From: Unio delphinus
Taxonomy: Eukaryota; Mollusca; Bivalvia; Unionida; Unionidae
Length of the DNA stretch: 64,000 bases
Assembly (NCBI GenBank): GCA_029339505.1
Contig: JAQISU010000033.1
Coordinates: 1,916,001-1,980,000, forward strand
Reading direction: 5' to 3'
Part shown: one piece after another, positions 62,607-64,000 of the stretch
Layout of the letters: every line of letters begins with the position of its first letter
Numbering within the stretch: position 1 is the stretch's first letter
Made by a program: the position numbers and the translations under genes
Notes under the pieces: model-generated
What the model was told of the DNA's origin: nothing
Seen by the model: only the letters and a program-made list of their open reading frames with translations
Databases searched by the model: none

Positions 62607-64000
62607 CTGATATACACACAACACAGTAATACTATTAGAGTAGTTTAAATGAGTAAGTAATAGATTGCCATGGATACCAGTATAGCAACCTGCAGCGATA
62701 TATTAATCAAACCCTAACACGCGCCGATACATATGCATTTTAGAGGAGTAATCGAACCTTGCCACAGATTTAAGCTTAACATGTTCTTTTCCTAGCTAAA
62801 TGACACTATGCAATATATACAAATTCAAATCGATATGACTTCAAAACCTTTGTCAACCGTTTTTCATGCAATTTTTAGTAGACAGTACTGGTCACGAAAA
62901 TATATTCCCACTAATTTACATGGATTAAGTGTCAACAAAAGACAATACTTCATTTTCACATGTGGCTGCCATCAATAATATTTCCTAGTTTTTAATGAAT
63001 ATGCATAAATACAAGTACGCCATCAACAACACGACGACACGAGCTGTTTATTACACATATACTAAATCGTATTTATCAATCGATTAGTAGATGTATTTGT
63101 AAAAAGAAACTTTCGACTGACTGATTCAAACAGCATGAAAGGTTGTGTTGGGTTAACTTTCCAGAAAACCTTTACCAGGTCGCAACGATTGGCTAAACAG
63201 GTTCGTGCATATATTCATTAGAAACGAGAAAATATAACCAGAGGCAGCCACAGGTGACAAATGAGCGTAGATGCGCTACTGACTTGGGAAGGTGGAACTA
63301 TTTATTTTGCTTATTATGTTCATTTCCTGGGGCAGTATATTATGGGTTACACAGGTTGCGGTTTTGATAGATGGGTTTTAGAGGCAGCATCCTTAATTTA
63401 AAAGATCATATCAATTTTGTCTCAGAAGCTCTCCAAGGTTACTGTCTGAAGGAATTTAAATAACGTTAAGCCAAGAGATATTCAATTAAATAACACTAAA
63501 GTTTCCTTTGCTAGTTATGTAACACAGACAGGCAACATAATGGTAGCATTACACATGGTCAGATAACATGAATTGCGACTGGTCGAAATTAACAGTAGGC
63601 GTAGGCATCTGATTGGTGTATTGTACATGAAAATTAACTATGATCATTCAAAGACGAAGAATAACTGAATATCCATATAGTTTTGCAATTAATGCAAAGC
63701 TGTTTCAGAATCTAAGTAAGCTTGTCCCACTCGTTGAACATGAGTAGCTTTAGCATAGAGGAAAATAACGATTTCATAGAGTAATGTTACCAGCTTTGAC
63801 TTTTCCCTTTTCTATTGTGCTATTTTGTCCCTACTGTTGGATTTTGCCATCGATATCATTTTTCTTTCCTCTGTCATATTTTCTATCAGTATCATTCTTT
63901 TCGTCGTCATCATTTAACTCGTTGGCATCAATCACTGATGTCACTTTTAGTGTTACTGTTAATTGTCCTTATGTGTTTGTTTTCAAGTGTGACATCGTCA
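62607..64000. other. Intergenic, nothing recognised
   Basis: AT-rich, no ORF with family resemblance. Confidence 0.5.

Overview
This is a eukaryotic nuclear window: AT-rich, intron-containing, full of microsatellites and transposon debris. Several things point to a lophotrochozoan, most likely a bivalve or other mollusc: two abundant tRNA-headed SINE families with perfect target-site duplications, L2-type and RTE-type LINE fragments, degraded mariner and hAT copies, very long GA/CT, GT/CA, ATT and TA tracts, a receptor tyrosine kinase of orphan type, and an AID/APOBEC-like deaminase-fold gene. The species cannot be named from the sequence alone.

Left part (1-15.4 kb). The 3' half of a plus-strand receptor tyrosine kinase gene is resolved here as nine exons (1850-14198). 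All eight introns are GT-AG and the phases agree throughout. The exons cover the outer stalk, a transmembrane helix, a juxtamembrane segment with an NPSY motif, the whole kinase domain and a short Tyr-rich tail. The ectodomain exons lie to the left of the window or were not recognised. The 6.5-kb second intron holds an antisense RTE-like LINE, a 21-copy 48-bp satellite and a possible nested antisense exon. The 111-nt exon coding the alpha-C helix sits between a long (AG)n and a long (CT)n tract.

Middle (15.4-32 kb) is intergenic: SINEs, an L2-type LINE 3' end, a mariner remnant, and a 39-bp minisatellite at 30.4-31.5 kb.

32.4-34.9 kb holds a gene for a cysteine-free, probably secreted protein made of about 38 twelve-residue repeats, nearly every one with an N-glycosylation sequon. 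A TATA-like element, a possible signal-peptide exon and a poly(A) signal surround it.

36-50 kb holds hAT remnants, a composite SINE/microsatellite repeat that is also present at 27 kb, a tandem duplication bracketed by GA/TC tracts, mariner pieces interrupted by SINEs, and a second L2-type LINE end.

51.4-52.2 kb holds a 235-residue ORF with the AID/APOBEC-like layout. HSE is kept, but both zinc cysteines of PCxxC are replaced (PTASF), which suggests a pseudo-deaminase. A 46-bp copy of part of it lies 0.6 kb upstream. The rest of the window (52.8-64 kb) has a near-perfect hairpin, a 44-bp minisatellite, a roughly 50-bp degenerate array, large TA tracts, a LINE fragment and a full-length SINE with TSDs. 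No bacterial features, CRISPR arrays, rRNA genes or intact non-SINE tRNA genes were seen.
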